Shown here: positions 26,343 through 34,331 of the stretch, in pieces
Numbering within the stretch: the first letter of the stretch is position 1
Layout of the letters: every line of letters begins with the position of its first letter
DNA from: JADKIH01 sp031427625
GTDB lineage: Bacteria > Bacteroidota > Bacteroidia > AKYH767-A > 2013-40CM-41-45
Direction: 5' to 3'
DNA: 38,262 nucleotides
NCBI GenBank assembly: GCA_031427625.1
Contig: JANPNV010000033.1
Span: 1 to 38,262 of the forward strand
Made by a program: the position numbers and the translations under genes
Notes under the pieces: generated by a model
What the model saw: only the letters and a program-made list of their open reading frames with translations
What the model was told of the DNA's origin: nothing
Database searches by the model: none

Positions 26343-26909
26343 TCAATTTAGCCGGTGCGATATTATTTTATCTATCTGTAGCATCAGTTCCATAGGATTA
26401 TAAGAACGCCAGTTAAGATCATCGAGTTCTCCCCCTGTAACCATATATGAATCTATGTTGAATCGTTGCATTTCTTTCATAACATGAGGGAGAAAGTTGA
26501 TTGCAGCGATCCATCCATCTTCAACATCCTGATACCATTCGTCGTAATAACAATCATCAGACCCGTGATAGTTAAGAACGTTTTCGCCAATGAGGATAAA
26601 TTTTGTGACTCCATTACTAATCATTGGTTCGATGACTTCTCTTTTTAAGAACATGATATCATTATATAATGCATCGTTCCATTCACCGATAAATTCAATA
26701 ACTGCGAAAGATTGTTCGTAATCGGCAAAAAGCACTTTCAGATATAGAGTATTAGACCCGAATTCATCCCACTGAGGATGAATATAAAAATTATAGACAG
26801 TATTTGAATATTCGAATTCACTATTGATCAGGCCATAGAAAGGTGAAAGTTCATCTTCCGATGCTACATATAAATCGCGCCAACGGTAATAGGGTTCGAG
26901 ATTCTGCAT
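26343..26909 (-). CDS. Conserved Bacteroidota protein of unknown function
   Basis: A soluble protein of 188 residues, starting MQNLEPYYRWRDLYVASEDE. I recognise the start and the segments YNFYIHPQWDEFGS, AVIEFIGEWNDALYNDI, GVTKFILIGENVLNYHGSDDCYYDEWYQD and GWIAAINFLPHV as conserved among Bacteroidota proteins without assigned function. It is rich in aromatic and acidic residues. No signal peptide, membrane segment or known catalytic motif is visible. I chose the ATG at 26909 (residue 10 of the open frame) because family members start there. It is on its own, with 76 bases to rlpA downstream and about 110 to murQ upstream. Confidence 0.8.
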   Translation of the reverse strand: MQNLEPYYRWRDLYVASEDELSPFYGLINSEFEYSNTVYNFYIHPQWDEFGSNTLYLKVLFADYEQSFAVIEFIGEWNDALYNDIMFLKREVIEPMISNGVTKFILIGENVLNYHGSDDCYYDEWYQDVEDGWIAAINFLPHVMKEMQRFNIDSYMVTGGELDDLNWRSYNPMELMLQIDKIISHRLN

Positions 26910-27010
26910 GAAATAAATGCTGTTAAATTCATGCAAAGATAAAAACTAATGGGATTGAAGAAGTAAAATTAAAAATCGAATAATTCTCTTCCTATAAGAG
27001 ACTGAAAATT

Positions 27011-27045
27011 ACTTCTTACTTCTTACTTCTTACTTCTTACTTCCT
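27011..27045. repeat. Heptanucleotide tandem repeat over the murQ stop codon
   Basis: Four perfect copies of ACTTCTT (27011-27038) and one with a mismatch (ACTTCCT, 27039-27045). The murQ stop codon (27023-27025) lies inside the array, so the last six codons (EVRSKK) are encoded by repeat units. Because the unit is seven bases, gain or loss of one changes the reading frame at the C-terminus. Confidence 0.9.
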
Positions 27046-27853
27046 TTTTCTCAAAAGCAACCATCGCTTTCCTGACGCTTCCATATTTGTTGAGCATATA
27101 TTCGGCATCGACGGCATTTATATTAAGTTCATTCATCAACATATGCGTACCTCGCAAAATGAGTTTGTTGTTGCTTAAATGCATATCGACCATTTTATTT
27201 CCCTTGACTCTTCCGAGGCCGATCATAACAGCAGTAGAAATCATATTGAGAACTAATTTCTGCGCAGTACCGGCTTTCATACGCGTACTTCCTGTGACTA
27301 CTTCGGGTCCGACAATAACCTCAATCGGGTAATGAACATTCTTCGAAAGCAGTGAACCAGGATTGCAGGTAAGTCCGATAGCCAGAATTTTATTCTCTTT
27401 GCATCTCTGCATAGCGTTTACAACATATGGAGTTGTCCCTGATGCTGTGATACCTAAAACCACATCGCCACTGTTAACATTAAAACTCTGAAGGTCTTTG
27501 AAGCCCTGTTCTGCATCATCTTCTGCAAATTCAACAGCTTTGCGTATGGCAGCATCACCACCAGCAATTATTCCGATTACTTTTCCATGTTCGAGCCCAT
27601 AGGTAGGAGGCAATTCAGAGGCGTCAACAATACCAAGTCGTCCGCTTGTTCCGGAGCCAATATAGAATAGACGACCGCCAGCCTTCATCTTTTCAGTAAT
27701 AAGTATTACAACGGTTTCGATGCGGTGAATTATTTTTTCAATGGCAGCGGGAACAGTCATATCTTCCTTATTAATCGCAGTAAGAAGGTCTATTATGCTC
27801 ATAGATTCCAAATGATCATACAAGGAATCTTTTTCAGTAATTTTTTCAGGCAT
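27023..27853 (-). CDS. murQ: MurQ, N-acetylmuramic acid 6-phosphate etherase
   Basis: A 276-residue SIS-domain lyase that removes D-lactate from N-acetylmuramic acid 6-phosphate to give N-acetylglucosamine 6-phosphate, the key step in recycling cell-wall MurNAc. The active-site loop GSGTSGRLGIVDASELPPTYG is intact, with E80 (equivalent to E. coli E83) and E111 in AVEFAEDDAEQG (E114). GSTRMKAGTAQKLVLNM and the SIS-fold VVLGITASGTTPYV also fit. Slightly short compared with E. coli (298) because the N-terminus is trimmed. It is followed downstream by the conserved hypothetical gene and lies 28 bases after the E1 gene, on the same strand, so co-transcription with E1 is possible. Its last codons are built from the tandem heptamer. 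Confidence 0.97.
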   Translation of the reverse strand: MPEKITEKDSLYDHLESMSIIDLLTAINKEDMTVPAAIEKIIHRIETVVILITEKMKAGGRLFYIGSGTSGRLGIVDASELPPTYGLEHGKVIGIIAGGDAAIRKAVEFAEDDAEQGFKDLQSFNVNSGDVVLGITASGTTPYVVNAMQRCKENKILAIGLTCNPGSLLSKNVHYPIEVIVGPEVVTGSTRMKAGTAQKLVLNMISTAVMIGLGRVKGNKMVDMHLSNNKLILRGTHMLMNELNINAVDAEYMLNKYGSVRKAMVAFEKKEVRSKK

Positions 27854-27881
27854 ATGTTAAAATGGTCAAAAATTTTCAAGG

Positions 27882-30299
27882 CTAAAGATACAATGGAAAT
27901 TTTTCAGGATTGTATTCATTCATAATGTTATAAACACAATTTACCACATCTTCTGTTGATGGCTTGGAAAAATAGTCGCCATCGGATCCATAGGCAGGTC
28001 TGTGAGAATGGGCTGTAAGAGTCTTTGGAGGTGAGTCTAACCATTGATATCCACCTTGTTTTTCAAGTATTTGTTGCAAAATATATGCACTTGCTCCTCC
28101 CGGAACGTCTTCGTCCAGAACTAAAAACTTCCCGGTTTTTTTAAGAGATTGTACAATTGAATGATGTCTGTCGAAGGGTAGCAGCGTTTGCACATCGATT
28201 AACTCAACAGAAATATCCAATTTTTGTAATACTGCAATGGATTCTTCAGCGATTCGTACACAAGATCCGTAAGTGACTAATGTGATATCGGATCCGGTAT
28301 TTAAAATTTCAGGAATGCCTAACGGAATGCGGAACTCTCCGCAATTGGCTGGAAGTTTTTCTTTCAGCCTGTATCCATTCAAACATTCAATTATAAGTGC
28401 TGGTTCATCACTTGCAAGCATCGTATTATAAAAGCCGGCTGCCTGCACCATATTGCGAGGAACTAATACATGAATTCCTCTGAGCGAATTTATAATCATT
28501 CCCATAGGTGAACCACTGTGCCAGATTCCTTCAAGCCTATGGCCTCTTGTTCGAATTATGACCGGTGCTTTCTGTCCGCCTTTCGTTCTGTATTGTAGTG
28601 TTGCTAAATCATCGCTTAATGTTTGAAGCGCATAAAGTAAATAATCCAGATATTGAATTTCAGCGATCGGTCTAAGACCACGAAGTGCCAGACCAATTCC
28701 TTGTCCTGCTATAGTTGATTCCCGGATTCCACAGTCAGTGATTCGTATTTCACCGAATCGTGCCTGTAACCCTGCAAATCCTTGATTGACATCGCCGATA
28801 TGGCCAAGGTCTTCGCCGAAGGCAACGAGGCGGGGATCTTTTTCGAATAGCGCAGCAAAATTTGCCTGCAAAACTTCGCGACCGTCGACAAATTGTGCAT
28901 CGTCAGAATAAACAGGAGCAATTCCTTCAATTTTTAATGCAGCTTCTGCCGATGTACTGTGAAGATTCGAATTGTAAAAGTCTTTGTTCTGATTCGTAAT
29001 TATTCTCTTCAGTTCCTGTAATTTTTCCTTCGCAGGGAAGGAATCATTTCGTAAAATCAATAATATCTTTTGAATAGCGGAATCAACATCACGTCGGGAA
29101 GGATCGATGGTGTTGATAAGTGTGTCGTTTATTAATTGTATTTCTTCCTGGTGATATTGGGCAGCTATTATTTCCTGAAAAATTTCAGAAGCATCGTTAA
29201 TCTCATTGCGTATTGGTTTGATATAATCATCCCAGGCCTGTCTGCGGGCATCCTGTGCTTGCTTTTTTGATTCTGCCTCTATCTTATCACATTCTTCGGC
29301 AGTTGCTATGGCCGATTTTAAAATCCACTCACGCATCATTCTTATGCAATCATATTTTTCTTCCCAATCGAGACGTTCCTGTGGTTTGTATCTCTCATGT
29401 GAACCGGAAGTGCTATGACCCTGTGGTTGCGTCAACTCCTGAATATGAAATAAAACAGGAACATGTTCACTTCTGCAAATTGCAATTCCTTTTGAATACA
29501 TTTCACATAGGGCAGGGTAGTCCCAGCCTTTTGCACGCAGAATTACGTAACCGGCTCCTTTATCATTACGTTCAAACCCGCGAAGAATTTCTGAAATATT
29601 TTGTTTTGTCGTCTGGTATTTTGCAGGAACAGAAATTCCATAGCCATCGTCCCACACTGAAATCGCCATTGGAATTTGTAACACCCCGGCTGCATTAAAT
29701 GCTTCGAAAAAAACACCTTCCGTTGTACTGGCATCACCAATGGTTCCAAAAGCTACTTCGTTTCCTTTATCCGAAAAAGTAGTCATGTGATGAAGTGCAG
29801 GATTATTCCTGAACAATTTCGAGGCCCATGCAAGTCCAACAAGTCGGGGCATTTGCGCAGCTGTTGGTGAAATATCAGAAGATGAATTTTTTATTTTCAT
29901 CAAATTTTTCCAGCTTCCGTCGCTATTGAGACTTCTGGTTGCGAAATGGCCATTCATTGATCGGCCGGCAGAACTTGGTTCAGCTTCAACATCAGGATTT
30001 GCATAAAGCTGTGCAAAAAAAGCGATAAGGTTCGACTCTCCAGTGGCAAACATAAAAGTCTGGTCGCGGTAATATCCAGATCGAAAATCACCATGACGAA
30101 ATTGTTTTGCCATTGCAATCTGGGCAATTTCTTTTCCATCACCGAAAATTCCAAATTTAGCTTTGCCCGTCAGAACTTCGCGTCTGCCAATTAAACTAGC
30201 CTGACGGCTTTCATTAGCAAGACGAAAATCATCCATGACTTCTTTGCGGAAGTCTTCAAAACCAAGTGCATTTACCTGTCCTTCAGGTGATTCTTTCAT
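27882..30299 (-). CDS. Fused E1 alpha/beta subunits of a 2-oxoacid dehydrogenase
   Basis: An 805-residue thiamine-diphosphate enzyme joining the alpha and beta subunits of branched-chain-type E1 in one chain. The alpha part (about 1-390) carries the ThDP signature GTIGDASTTEGVFFEAFNAA and WDDGYGIS, plus the GHSTSGSHERYK loop. The beta part (about 465-800) has FGEDLGHIGDVNQGFAGLQ, RITDCGIRESTIAGQGIGLAL, PIAEIQYLDY and LVLDEDVPGGASAYI. It decarboxylates a 2-oxoacid and passes the acyl group to lipoyl-E2, feeding acyl-CoA; pyruvate or branched-chain 2-oxoacids are both possible. Fused E1 is common in Bacteroidota. E2 and E3 are not in the window. I chose the ATG at 30299; the frame's TTG at 30326 is an alternative. 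Confidence 0.93.
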   Translation of the reverse strand: MKESPEGQVNALGFEDFRKEVMDDFRLANESRQASLIGRREVLTGKAKFGIFGDGKEIAQIAMAKQFRHGDFRSGYYRDQTFMFATGESNLIAFFAQLYANPDVEAEPSSAGRSMNGHFATRSLNSDGSWKNLMKIKNSSSDISPTAAQMPRLVGLAWASKLFRNNPALHHMTTFSDKGNEVAFGTIGDASTTEGVFFEAFNAAGVLQIPMAISVWDDGYGISVPAKYQTTKQNISEILRGFERNDKGAGYVILRAKGWDYPALCEMYSKGIAICRSEHVPVLFHIQELTQPQGHSTSGSHERYKPQERLDWEEKYDCIRMMREWILKSAIATAEECDKIEAESKKQAQDARRQAWDDYIKPIRNEINDASEIFQEIIAAQYHQEEIQLINDTLINTIDPSRRDVDSAIQKILLILRNDSFPAKEKLQELKRIITNQNKDFYNSNLHSTSAEAALKIEGIAPVYSDDAQFVDGREVLQANFAALFEKDPRLVAFGEDLGHIGDVNQGFAGLQARFGEIRITDCGIRESTIAGQGIGLALRGLRPIAEIQYLDYLLYALQTLSDDLATLQYRTKGGQKAPVIIRTRGHRLEGIWHSGSPMGMIINSLRGIHVLVPRNMVQAAGFYNTMLASDEPALIIECLNGYRLKEKLPANCGEFRIPLGIPEILNTGSDITLVTYGSCVRIAEESIAVLQKLDISVELIDVQTLLPFDRHHSIVQSLKKTGKFLVLDEDVPGGASAYILQQILEKQGGYQWLDSPPKTLTAHSHRPAYGSDGDYFSKPSTEDVVNCVYNIMNEYNPEKFPLYL

Positions 30300-30371
30300 A
30301 TATTTTACGGGATGGGCTTCTGACAAATATAAAACACAAATGTTTAATTAACTAATCGGTATTTTTAATTT

Positions 30372-30534
30372 GAGAATTTGAGGATATGCTAATTTGAAAA
30401 TGAAGGTTGATGCTATTGCTATTATAGAATCTAGGAACGTTTGGCAATAAATGACAAAGTATCGAAAACCCTATTAGTGTCCATAATTCACATAACTCTA
30501 GAACATTCTCAAATTAGCACATTCTCAAATTCAT
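30372..30534. repeat. Imperfect inverted-repeat element (MITE-like)
   Basis: Two 31-base arms, 30372-30402 and 30504-30534, are reverse complements at 26 of 31 positions, separated by 101 bases with no gene. The arms are built from AATTTGAGAAT-type words (TCAAATTAGCA is shared exactly). It lies between E1 and the sco gene in a 267-base gap that also must hold both promoters. The core carries no ORF that I can support. Confidence 0.8.
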
Positions 30535-30566
30535 TTTATCTACTTTTACAAACTAAATCAAAAAAA

Positions 30567-31208
30567 ATGTTTGTTGGCAGGGCTGTTATTTTCCGTTGGG
30601 CTGTTGTAGCTGTAATTGTTCTGGGCGCAATGACGTGGGGTTATTTTATAATTACTGAGACACGTCCCAAAGAACTTCTTCTACCAGTTTATGGTGAGAG
30701 AAACAGCGACAGTACCGATCATAAGATTGGAAATTTTTCTCTGATTAACATGGATGGGAAAATAATAACGGAGGAAAATTTCGACGAGAAAATTTATGTG
30801 GCCGATTTCTTCTTTACTACTTGTCCGGGAATTTGCCCGAAGATGAGCGACCAACTCGAACGAATCGCCGAAAAATATAAAAGCAATAACAGAGTTCTTA
30901 TCTTATCGCATACCGTCAAGCCCGAAGAGGATTCACTTCCTGTTCTATCAGAATATGCGAAAGAACACAATGCAGATCCATCGAAATGGTTTTTCGTAAC
31001 AGGTCCTAAAAAGGAGATTAACAAACTTGCACGTACTTCCTATTTGGTTGGCGGATCAGAAACGGAATCCGATGAAGATTTTGTTCACACACAATTTTTT
31101 GCTTTGATAGATCCACAAAAACGAATAAGAGGCTTTTACGACGGAACAGATTCTGTGGAGGTGAATAAACTTATTGCTGACATCGCAATTCTCATCCGTG
31201 AAGAATGA
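30567..31208 (+). CDS. Sco1/SenC-family copper/thiol protein
   Basis: A 213-residue membrane-anchored Sco protein. One N-terminal transmembrane segment (about 11-30, WAVVAVIVLGAMTWGYFIIT) puts the thioredoxin-like domain in the periplasm. FFTTCPGICPKM holds the C-x3-C copper site (C86, C90) and FVHTQFFALID the third ligand H174, so all three copper ligands are kept. Sco proteins help load copper into the CuA centre of cytochrome oxidase or keep its cysteines reduced. I chose the ATG at 30567; the frame is open to 30441, but that upstream part falls on the inverted-repeat element and is not family-like. The TGA stop overlaps the ATG of the M1 peptidase gene by four bases. No oxidase genes are in the window. 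Confidence 0.95.
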   Translation: MFVGRAVIFRWAVVAVIVLGAMTWGYFIITETRPKELLLPVYGERNSDSTDHKIGNFSLINMDGKIITEENFDEKIYVADFFFTTCPGICPKMSDQLERIAEKYKSNNRVLILSHTVKPEEDSLPVLSEYAKEHNADPSKWFFVTGPKKEINKLARTSYLVGGSETESDEDFVHTQFFALIDPQKRIRGFYDGTDSVEVNKLIADIAILIREE

Positions 31209-33136
31209 GTAAAAATTTCTCTTATCTATTTCGCTTTCTCTTAATTGGCCTGATGATGTTAGCATCCTCCTGGTCATCAGCGCAATTTATATTCAGAGGA
31301 AAAGAAATAGAATGCAGAAGATATTTTGATTCGAACAACTTCTCCTCACAAATTTTCAATAACAGAGAATACAACCAGACTTATGCCAGATGCAAGTGGG
31401 AAATAGACCCCGCTGTAAATTATATAAGTGGCTGCATTAGTTATTATTTTATTCCTCTAAGCAACATCGATACACTTTCATTTGATCTTGCAAGTCCACT
31501 GATTGTAGATTCCATCAACTATCATTCTTCTTCTATTTTTTTTAATCATGTAGGTGATGAACTAAAAATAATTTTACCAGCTGTTATAGCAACAGGAACG
31601 ACTGATTCACTTACGATATTTTATCATGGTGCGCCTGTTGCTACGAACAATCGATCGTTTGTCAGCACCACGCATAGCGGGACTCCTGTTGTATACACGC
31701 TTTCGGAACCATATGGTGCACGAGACTGGTGGCCTTGCAAGCAGGATCTGAACGATAAAATAGATTCCATTGATATTTATGTAACCTCGCCACTTCAATA
31801 TCGGGCTGCATCAAACGGCTCGTTAATAAGCGAAGATACTACTGCCACTCTTCGAACCTGTCACTGGAAAAGCATGTACCCGATTGCGGCATATCTTGTT
31901 GGTGTTGGCGTCACCAATTATTTCGTTTATACCGATACAACAATTCTTCAGAATGGCGACACCTTGCCGATTCTGAATTATGTCTATCCGGAAAATTTAC
32001 CAAATGCACTTGCTGTGCTCGGAGAAATAAAAGGAGTCATTCAACTTTACGACAGTCTTACAATTACCTACCCATTCTCCAAGGAAAAATATGGGCATGC
32101 TGAATTCAGTGTTGGCGGAGGGATGGAACATCAGACGATGAGCTTCATCGGAAATTATTCGCTCGGACTTATTGCACATGAGTGCGCACATCAATGGTTC
32201 GGAGATCTTGTCACTTGCTCAAGCTGGCATGACATATGGCTGAATGAAGGATTCGCCACTTACTTCACCGGACTGCTTACAGAATTTCATTTTCAGAATG
32301 ACTGGCAAGTATGGAAATCAGCTACGCTCGGACAAGCAACTTCTCATCCGGGTGGCAGCGTATATTGCGATGATACAACTTCGCAGTCACGTATTTTTGA
32401 TGGTGAACTTTCTTATAACAGGGCTGCTTATCTTCTCCATATGCTTCGGTGGAAAATCGGAGACCAGAATTTTTTTACCGGTATTAAAAATTATCTGAGT
32501 GATGCTGCACTTGCATATGGTTATGCAAGTACTGAAAATCTGAAGACACATCTTGAAGCTACCAGTTCTCAGAACCTTGATCAGTTTTTTAACGAATGGT
32601 ATTATGGTTCAGGATTTCCTTCGTATAGATTAGAATGGAAACGAGTCGATGCATCTATACAGATTTCTGTTTTACAATCGACATCTGATACTTCTGTTTC
32701 ATTTTTTCATATGCCTGTTCCGATCAAACTTATTGCCGGAAAGAGAGACACTACCGTAATTGCAAATCCATCTTTTTCGGGAGAAACATTTACCTTTGAT
32801 CCTGGATTTTATGTAGAAACTATTTTATTCGATCCTGATCTATGGATATTAAGTAAAAAAAATTTAGTTATTGATACAGATACCTCAGGAGATAAAATTG
32901 AAATTTTTCCTAATCCCGGTAAAAATACATTTACTATTTTTTCGAAGCGTACTGACTTACTTGCGAAAAGCATTTCCGTTTTTGATAATGCCGGAAGAAA
33001 TGTCCGCTCATTAATTTTCAGCGAGAATATTGTACGACAACGATTCAACCTGGAGGGACTTACACCGGGAAATTATTTTGTACGTATAGAGACTTCCGGA
33101 GGACCGGTCGTCAGAAAATTAATTTTGATAAATTAG
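31205..33136 (+). CDS. Secreted M1-family aminopeptidase with T9SS sorting domain
   Basis: A 643-residue zinc aminopeptidase. Signal peptide about 1-26 (ends WSSAQ). The M1 N-terminal beta domain has the substrate-binding motif GGGMEHQTM (family GAMEN). The catalytic zinc site is HECAH (H325, E326, H329) with E348 in IWLNEGFATYF, exactly the M1 HExxH-x18-E spacing. A Tyr in ELSYNRAAYLLHML fits the catalytic tyrosine. Residues about 565-643 form a T9SS tail (EIFPNPGKNTFTIFSK, SISVFDNAGRNVRSL, GLTPGNYFVRIETSGG, VVRKLILIN), so it is likely sent to the surface or outside. It removes N-terminal amino acids from peptides. Its ATG overlaps the sco stop codon, so it is probably translated after sco. 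Its stop overlaps by four bases the stop of the prenyltransferase on the other strand. Confidence 0.95.
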   Translation: MSKNFSYLFRFLLIGLMMLASSWSSAQFIFRGKEIECRRYFDSNNFSSQIFNNREYNQTYARCKWEIDPAVNYISGCISYYFIPLSNIDTLSFDLASPLIVDSINYHSSSIFFNHVGDELKIILPAVIATGTTDSLTIFYHGAPVATNNRSFVSTTHSGTPVVYTLSEPYGARDWWPCKQDLNDKIDSIDIYVTSPLQYRAASNGSLISEDTTATLRTCHWKSMYPIAAYLVGVGVTNYFVYTDTTILQNGDTLPILNYVYPENLPNALAVLGEIKGVIQLYDSLTITYPFSKEKYGHAEFSVGGGMEHQTMSFIGNYSLGLIAHECAHQWFGDLVTCSSWHDIWLNEGFATYFTGLLTEFHFQNDWQVWKSATLGQATSHPGGSVYCDDTTSQSRIFDGELSYNRAAYLLHMLRWKIGDQNFFTGIKNYLSDAALAYGYASTENLKTHLEATSSQNLDQFFNEWYYGSGFPSYRLEWKRVDASIQISVLQSTSDTSVSFFHMPVPIKLIAGKRDTTVIANPSFSGETFTFDPGFYVETILFDPDLWILSKKNLVIDTDTSGDKIEIFPNPGKNTFTIFSKRTDLLAKSISVFDNAGRNVRSLIFSENIVRQRFNLEGLTPGNYFVRIETSGGPVVRKLILIN

Positions 33137-34005
33137 ATAGTGTGATGTATTGCCAGATCGGTAATTGCAAATCCGGCGAAAATAAAACTGGCTATTCCAT
33201 TTGTTGTAAAGAATGCAATATTAACACGACTTAAATCGTCGTGCTTTACAATTGAATGCTGGTATACGAGCATCCCTGTGAAAGCTACTATTCCTAACCA
33301 GTACAGCCATCCAAAAGGCAGAGTTCGTCCGGCAGTGACCAGGAAAAAAATAGTAAGTAAATGCAATGCAGAAGATATATACAAAGCACTTTTTTTCCCG
33401 AAAGCGACGGGCATTGAATATAAATTAGTTGAACGATCGAAGTCTTCATCCTGTAAGGCATAGATGATGTCGAAGCCGCTTACCCAGCAAATCACTGCAA
33501 AGGAAAAAAACAAGGGCAGCCAGTCGAATTTTCCGGTGACTGCAAGATAAGCACCGATAGGAGCAAGCGAGAGTCCGATGCCAAGTATCAGATGACATAA
33601 CCAGGTGAACCGCTTCGTTAATGAATATCCCAGAACGACGGCGAGAGCAATCGGCGAGAGATAAAAACAAAGTTTATTAATGAAAAATGTTGTGGTGATA
33701 AATGCCATGGAACTAATCAAGACTAGGAAAATTGCTGATGTTGGTGAAACAATTCCTCTTGGTATTTCTCTCTCCTTCGTCCTGTCGTTTTTTGAATCGA
33801 GGCTTCTGTCGATGTATCTGTTAAAGGCCATGGCTGCTGTACGGGCGAAAATCATACAGAGAATCACTTTCAGAAAAAGAGTAACATCGAAAGAATACCC
33901 TTCCTGTGCAATGCCAAGAAAATATCCGATCACGGCAAAAGGCATTGCAAAAATTGTATGACTGAATTTTACGAGAGAGAGGTAGGTGCGGACTTTACTA
34001 ATCAC
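33133..34005 (-). CDS. UbiA-type polyprenyltransferase (possibly MqnP-like)
   Basis: A 290-residue integral membrane prenyltransferase of the UbiA family, with about eight or nine predicted helices. Both prenyl-diphosphate Mg sites are present: NRYIDRSLDSKNDRTKEREIP (N-x3-D-x3-D type) and DIIYALQDEDFDRS. It would attach a polyprenyl chain to an aromatic acid. Although annotated in relatives as 4-hydroxybenzoate octaprenyltransferase, most Bacteroidota make menaquinone, and similar proteins are called MqnP in the futalosine pathway; without neighbours I cannot tell which. The start is a GTG (MISKVRTYLSLVKFSHTIFAM); the next ATG (residue 21) would remove the first conserved helix. It is convergent with the M1 peptidase gene, with interlocking stops. 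Confidence 0.9.
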   Translation of the reverse strand: MISKVRTYLSLVKFSHTIFAMPFAVIGYFLGIAQEGYSFDVTLFLKVILCMIFARTAAMAFNRYIDRSLDSKNDRTKEREIPRGIVSPTSAIFLVLISSMAFITTTFFINKLCFYLSPIALAVVLGYSLTKRFTWLCHLILGIGLSLAPIGAYLAVTGKFDWLPLFFSFAVICWVSGFDIIYALQDEDFDRSTNLYSMPVAFGKKSALYISSALHLLTIFFLVTAGRTLPFGWLYWLGIVAFTGMLVYQHSIVKHDDLSRVNIAFFTTNGIASFIFAGFAITDLAIHHTI

Positions 34006-34331
34006 GGAAGTTTGTTGTTGGGTGAAGGTAGGGAATTGTTCGGAGGTTTGATCTTTAACATAACACGATTTACGTTACGCGATTTACGATTTGATATTGA
34101 ATGATTTGAATTCTATGTTTTAAGCATTGCTATTGATTTAATTGATTATTGAGAGAGTAATTATAATAATTTGGATAATAAAATACTATTGATTAAAATT
34201 GCTAAACATATCTACATCAGGAGTTTCATGGCATTTATTAAAAAAATCATTGTAGAGACTTTAGCTCTTTTTATTTTGGATTCAATTTACTTATCATTTT
34301 AAATTTTCATTCATAATCAAAAATCTCTCAA
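34006..34331. other. AT-rich gap between divergent genes
   Basis: About 326 bases between the prenyltransferase and the large surface protein. Near 34060-34095 the word CGATTTACG recurs twice (ACACGATTTACGTTACGCGATTTACGATTTG as a rough direct repeat), a miniature example of the repeat style seen elsewhere in the window. Otherwise it is AT-rich, with a 24-codon small ORF described separately. No tRNA or hairpin terminator is visible. Promoters for both divergent genes must lie here; none is convincing by eye. Confidence 0.6.
34228..34302 (+). CDS. Possible 24-residue small ORF
   Basis: An ATG preceded seven bases upstream by AGGAG, unusual in this window, opens a frame of 24 codons (MAFIKKIIVETLALFILDSI, then YLSF) ending TAA. 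The peptide has a short basic start and a hydrophobic stretch, so it could be a tiny membrane peptide or a leader ahead of the large surface protein. It is too short to show coding signal and could be chance. Confidence 0.2.
   Translation: MAFIKKIIVETLALFILDSIYLSF

Noticed and set aside
27039..27332. Antisense frames inside murQ, the E1 gene, rlpA and the Mo-enzyme gene
   Set aside because: All lie opposite well-supported genes and show no family patterns; they are chance frames.
30441..30566. Long form of the Sco protein starting at 30441
   Set aside because: The extra 42 residues are encoded by the inverted-repeat element and place hydrophilic sequence before the membrane anchor.
33133..34005. 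Ubiquinone biosynthesis, from the UbiA-like gene and the PhnB-type VOC protein
   Set aside because: Names in these families reflect distant similarity; no other ubi gene is present, and Bacteroidota generally use menaquinone.
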